This document shows, in pieces, positions 61,745-64,000 of a DNA stretch of 64,000 nt. This stretch comes from an uncultured Cellvibrionales bacterium (lineage in GTDB: Bacteria; Pseudomonadota; Gammaproteobacteria; Pseudomonadales; Dasaniaceae). The notes beneath the pieces are model-generated. The model was not told where the DNA came from and did not search any database. It saw nothing but the letters and a program-made list of their open reading frames with translations. How positions within the stretch are numbered: position 1 is the stretch's first letter; each line of letters opens with the position of its first letter. A program made the translations under genes and the position numbers. The stretch is from assembly GCA_913019905.1 (NCBI GenBank), contig CAJVZD010000022.1, forward strand, positions 20,044 to 84,043. Reading direction: 5' to 3'.

Positions 61745-63786
61745 AACATAAAGAACCGGAAAAATGGCATGTTCGAGTTCGCAAGCATACTCGCGACATG
61801 GTCCTGCTCATCGCAATGTTTTCATTGATCGCTTTTTTCTACCGAGGATGGTACCTGCGAACCCTCGACGCGATCCTGGAGTCGGGCAACGACTATCACC
61901 TGGCGAGTAACCTGCACTACTTAAATGCAATAAAAGAGTTAGATAAAATTCAGATTGTTCTAGCCACCAAACAAAATGTCACGGATGATAGTCGGGGTAG
62001 CAATGGAATATTGATCGGCAATCCAAGGGACCGTGCGATCGCTACCTCCTTACACCTTGTCACAATGCATGCACAAACTGGCTTAAACCTAGAGGAAAAA
62101 TTTCGCGACCCTAACTTCAACTCACTCGCCTTGCAACTGGAAAAACAGATAAATCATATCTCCAATATGCTGCGCACTAAAAAGCCAGCTGAACACTTCA
62201 AAACCCCAATCGTCAACGTCATAACGACAACTCTAAACCAGCTTTCTCGCCTCCATTCGATTTACCGGGATAATAGAGTCGTGGAAGCCGAAGATCTGAA
62301 AAGGCGCCAATCGGCGGTTTTTTATGTCCTATTGATAGCGCTGATTTCCTCCGGTTTTATTGTTTCAATACGTGGATTTAAATCAATAAACTTGCTGATC
62401 TTAGAACAAGACGAATACGAAAAAAAGATCAAATACCAAGCTCACTACGATAGCCTGACAGGCCTTCCGAACAGACTTCTTGCACTGGAACAGCTCGATC
62501 GCATAACGCACGATGCCGACCGGCAAAAACACAAAGTTGGAATATTGTTTATTGATATTGATCACTTCAAAACAATTAATGACACGCTCGGGCACGAATC
62601 CGGAGACCAACTTCTTATTGAATCTGGCGAACGTTTTAAACAATCGGTGCGCAGCAACGACATCGTTGGAAGGCTTGGGGGCGACGAATTTATTATCATC
62701 TTAGGCCAAGTTCACGATGTTTACGACATTCGCCAGACTGCCAAAAAACTAGTCCAGGTAATGAGCGAGCCGTTCGTCATCGATAATAGGAAAATGTTGT
62801 TCACCATTAGCATCGGCATTTCTATCTATCCAGAAGATGGAGTGAGCGCGGCCAATATTTTACGCAACGCCGACATGGCTATGTACGACTCCAAAAAACG
62901 TGGCCGAAATACCTATTCGTACTTCGATAAAAAAATGAACACCAGAAACCTTCGTAATCTTGAAGTCGAGGAGCAAATGCATGATGCTTTGAGTCGAGAA
63001 GAATTCTGCCTAATGTACCAGCCCAAGATTGACGTCGCCAGCGGTAAGATAGTAGGGGCCGAAGCATTACTACGCTGGAATAACGAAAAAATTGGCAGTA
63101 TATCACCCGACGAATTCATCCCTATCGCAGAGCAAACTGGGCTAATAGTCAGCATTGGGCAGTTTGTTTTGGAAGAAGCTCTAGCTGCTACATCACGCTT
63201 AAACACAAAAAACCTGAGTACTCAGTTATTCACCATGGCCGTCAACCTTTCTCCTCGCCAGTTTCGAGACAGAAACCTGCTTCCTCTTATTGAGAAAAAT
63301 TTGAATTCCAGCGGTATTAAAAATCATCAATTGGAACTGGAAATCACCGAAGGCATTTTCATCAGCGATGACCCCTACGTTTTTTCGGTACTTAATGACC
63401 TGAGTGTACTCGGAGTAAACATCGCCATGGACGACTTCGGAACAGGCTACTCCTCAATAAATTATTTGCGGAAATATCCCTTCAATGTGCTCAAAATAGA
63501 CCGAAGTTTCGTCAGCGACGTCGAATCTAATCCGAAAGACAGAGAACTGGTCAATGCAGCCATTATGATGGGTCATAATCTGGATCTAAAAGTTGTCGCG
63601 GAGGGAGTAGAGACCAACGAGCAGTTTGCACTGTTAAAGCAACTAAAGTGTGATTATGCACAAGGATATCTATTCAGCAAACCAATAACCGAAACTAAAC
63701 TGGAGTTTTTACTTAAAGACGCAGACAAACCTTTACTACCTGCCACCAGCCAGATAATTGTGAAGAAAGGCATAGTTCATCATTGA
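61741..63786 (+). CDS. GGDEF-EAL c-di-GMP turnover protein
   Basis: A 681-residue inner-membrane protein with TM helices at about 19-37 and 190-208 enclosing a periplasmic segment. A cytoplasmic GGDEF domain (intact GGDEF at 313-317) and an EAL domain follow. The EAL part keeps EALLRW (441-446), AVNLSPRQF, ELEITEG, MDDFGTGYSS, LKIDRSFV and AEGVET, so both cyclase and phosphodiesterase activity are possible. It overlaps the PhnD-like gene by four bases (ATGA). A signalling pair is likely in which the anchored binding protein contacts the periplasmic segment and sets c-di-GMP output. Confidence 0.93.
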   Translation: MKHKEPEKWHVRVRKHTRDMVLLIAMFSLIAFFYRGWYLRTLDAILESGNDYHLASNLHYLNAIKELDKIQIVLATKQNVTDDSRGSNGILIGNPRDRAIATSLHLVTMHAQTGLNLEEKFRDPNFNSLALQLEKQINHISNMLRTKKPAEHFKTPIVNVITTTLNQLSRLHSIYRDNRVVEAEDLKRRQSAVFYVLLIALISSGFIVSIRGFKSINLLILEQDEYEKKIKYQAHYDSLTGLPNRLLALEQLDRITHDADRQKHKVGILFIDIDHFKTINDTLGHESGDQLLIESGERFKQSVRSNDIVGRLGGDEFIIILGQVHDVYDIRQTAKKLVQVMSEPFVIDNRKMLFTISIGISIYPEDGVSAANILRNADMAMYDSKKRGRNTYSYFDKKMNTRNLRNLEVEEQMHDALSREEFCLMYQPKIDVASGKIVGAEALLRWNNEKIGSISPDEFIPIAEQTGLIVSIGQFVLEEALAATSRLNTKNLSTQLFTMAVNLSPRQFRDRNLLPLIEKNLNSSGIKNHQLELEITEGIFISDDPYVFSVLNDLSVLGVNIAMDDFGTGYSSINYLRKYPFNVLKIDRSFVSDVESNPKDRELVNAAIMMGHNLDLKVVAEGVETNEQFALLKQLKCDYAQGYLFSKPITETKLEFLLKDADKPLLPATSQIIVKKGIVHH

Positions 63787-64000
63787 GTACCTCGCGAGCT
63801 GGCGAGAGAACATTCCTGATTATTTAGCTTGCTGATCACTGAAAAATCAAGTTGCATGCATTGTGACCTTACGTTTAATTCTTCTTAAAAATGAGGCCGC
63901 TACCTTCCTAAGATTGATATATAAGAAGCCGTTATCGTTCCATGACAGGGCCCATTGAATACAATTTGGACCTCGGCATTCACAAGAAAATAGTCCCAAC
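63787..64000. other. Window end, no gene visible
   Basis: About 210 bases after the GGDEF-EAL gene. A small inverted repeat CTCGC..GCGAG follows the stop codon without a T-run. Nothing else is supported. Confidence 0.4.

Overview
The window looks like chromosomal DNA of a marine-type, heterotrophic gammaproteobacterium (Cellvibrionales/Spongiibacteraceae-like is my best guess, from family recall only). Supporting signs are a monomeric NADP isocitrate dehydrogenase, RlmF, MltD, MipA/OmpV, two TonB-dependent receptors, a periplasmic PQQ dehydrogenase, several acyl-CoA dehydrogenases and three c-di-GMP enzymes. Base composition is moderate. I see no rRNA, tRNA, prophage, plasmid or CRISPR features. 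Family names come from reading the protein sequences, not from searches.

Layout. 0-10 kb: the last codons of an outer-membrane protein, a TonB receptor, a PQQ/cytochrome c dehydrogenase, MltD, two small unknown genes and RlmF. 10-21 kb: an Lrp-type regulator divergent from a Cys/Met PLP lyase, a decayed acyl-CoA ligase, a diguanylate cyclase with two periplasmic solute-binding modules, a Cys-rich metal-cluster-like protein, a stand-alone LanC-like zinc protein, a CHASE-GGDEF cyclase carrying an in-frame hexanucleotide repeat, and a Tim44-like/Yip1-like membrane pair. 21-41 kb: DUF2306, a second TonB receptor, an amidohydrolase, MipA, PhyH, an ACAD, a large beta-propeller/cytochrome lipoprotein, a CNNM-type transporter, a sulfotransferase/aminotransferase pair, an M20 hydrolase, cytochrome b561 and a DUF3500 protein. 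41-50 kb: acyl-CoA and aldehyde catabolism (three ACADs, an aldehyde dehydrogenase, a class III CoA transferase), then a periplasmic binding protein and an ABM-like protein. 50-60 kb: a sulfatase remnant, monomeric Icd, and a co-oriented set of esterase, CHK-like kinase, AttH/CrtC-like protein, Rieske protein and enoyl-CoA hydratase. 60-64 kb: a membrane-anchored PhnD-like protein translationally coupled to a GGDEF-EAL protein.

Two themes run through the window. The first is oxidative catabolism of lipid-like or terpenoid/steroid-like compounds (ACADs, CoA transferase, hydratase, PhyH, Rieske protein, esterase, kinase), with uptake through TonB receptors. The second is nutrient-sensing c-di-GMP signalling: all three GGDEF proteins carry, or are coupled to, periplasmic sensing modules.

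The strongest novelty candidate is the Rieske protein at 57668-58552. It carries the mononuclear-iron motif of Rieske oxygenases at its N-terminus and the 2Fe-2S domain at its C-terminus, the reverse of the canonical order. Other notable points are a three-member family of ~130-150 bp palindromic mobile repeats, two with 6-bp target duplications and one inserted at a stop codon; a lone LanC-like enzyme with the full zinc-ligand set; a (GGGAAT)n microsatellite inside a GGDEF domain; and several unrelated 14-21 bp tandem arrays in intergenic DNA.
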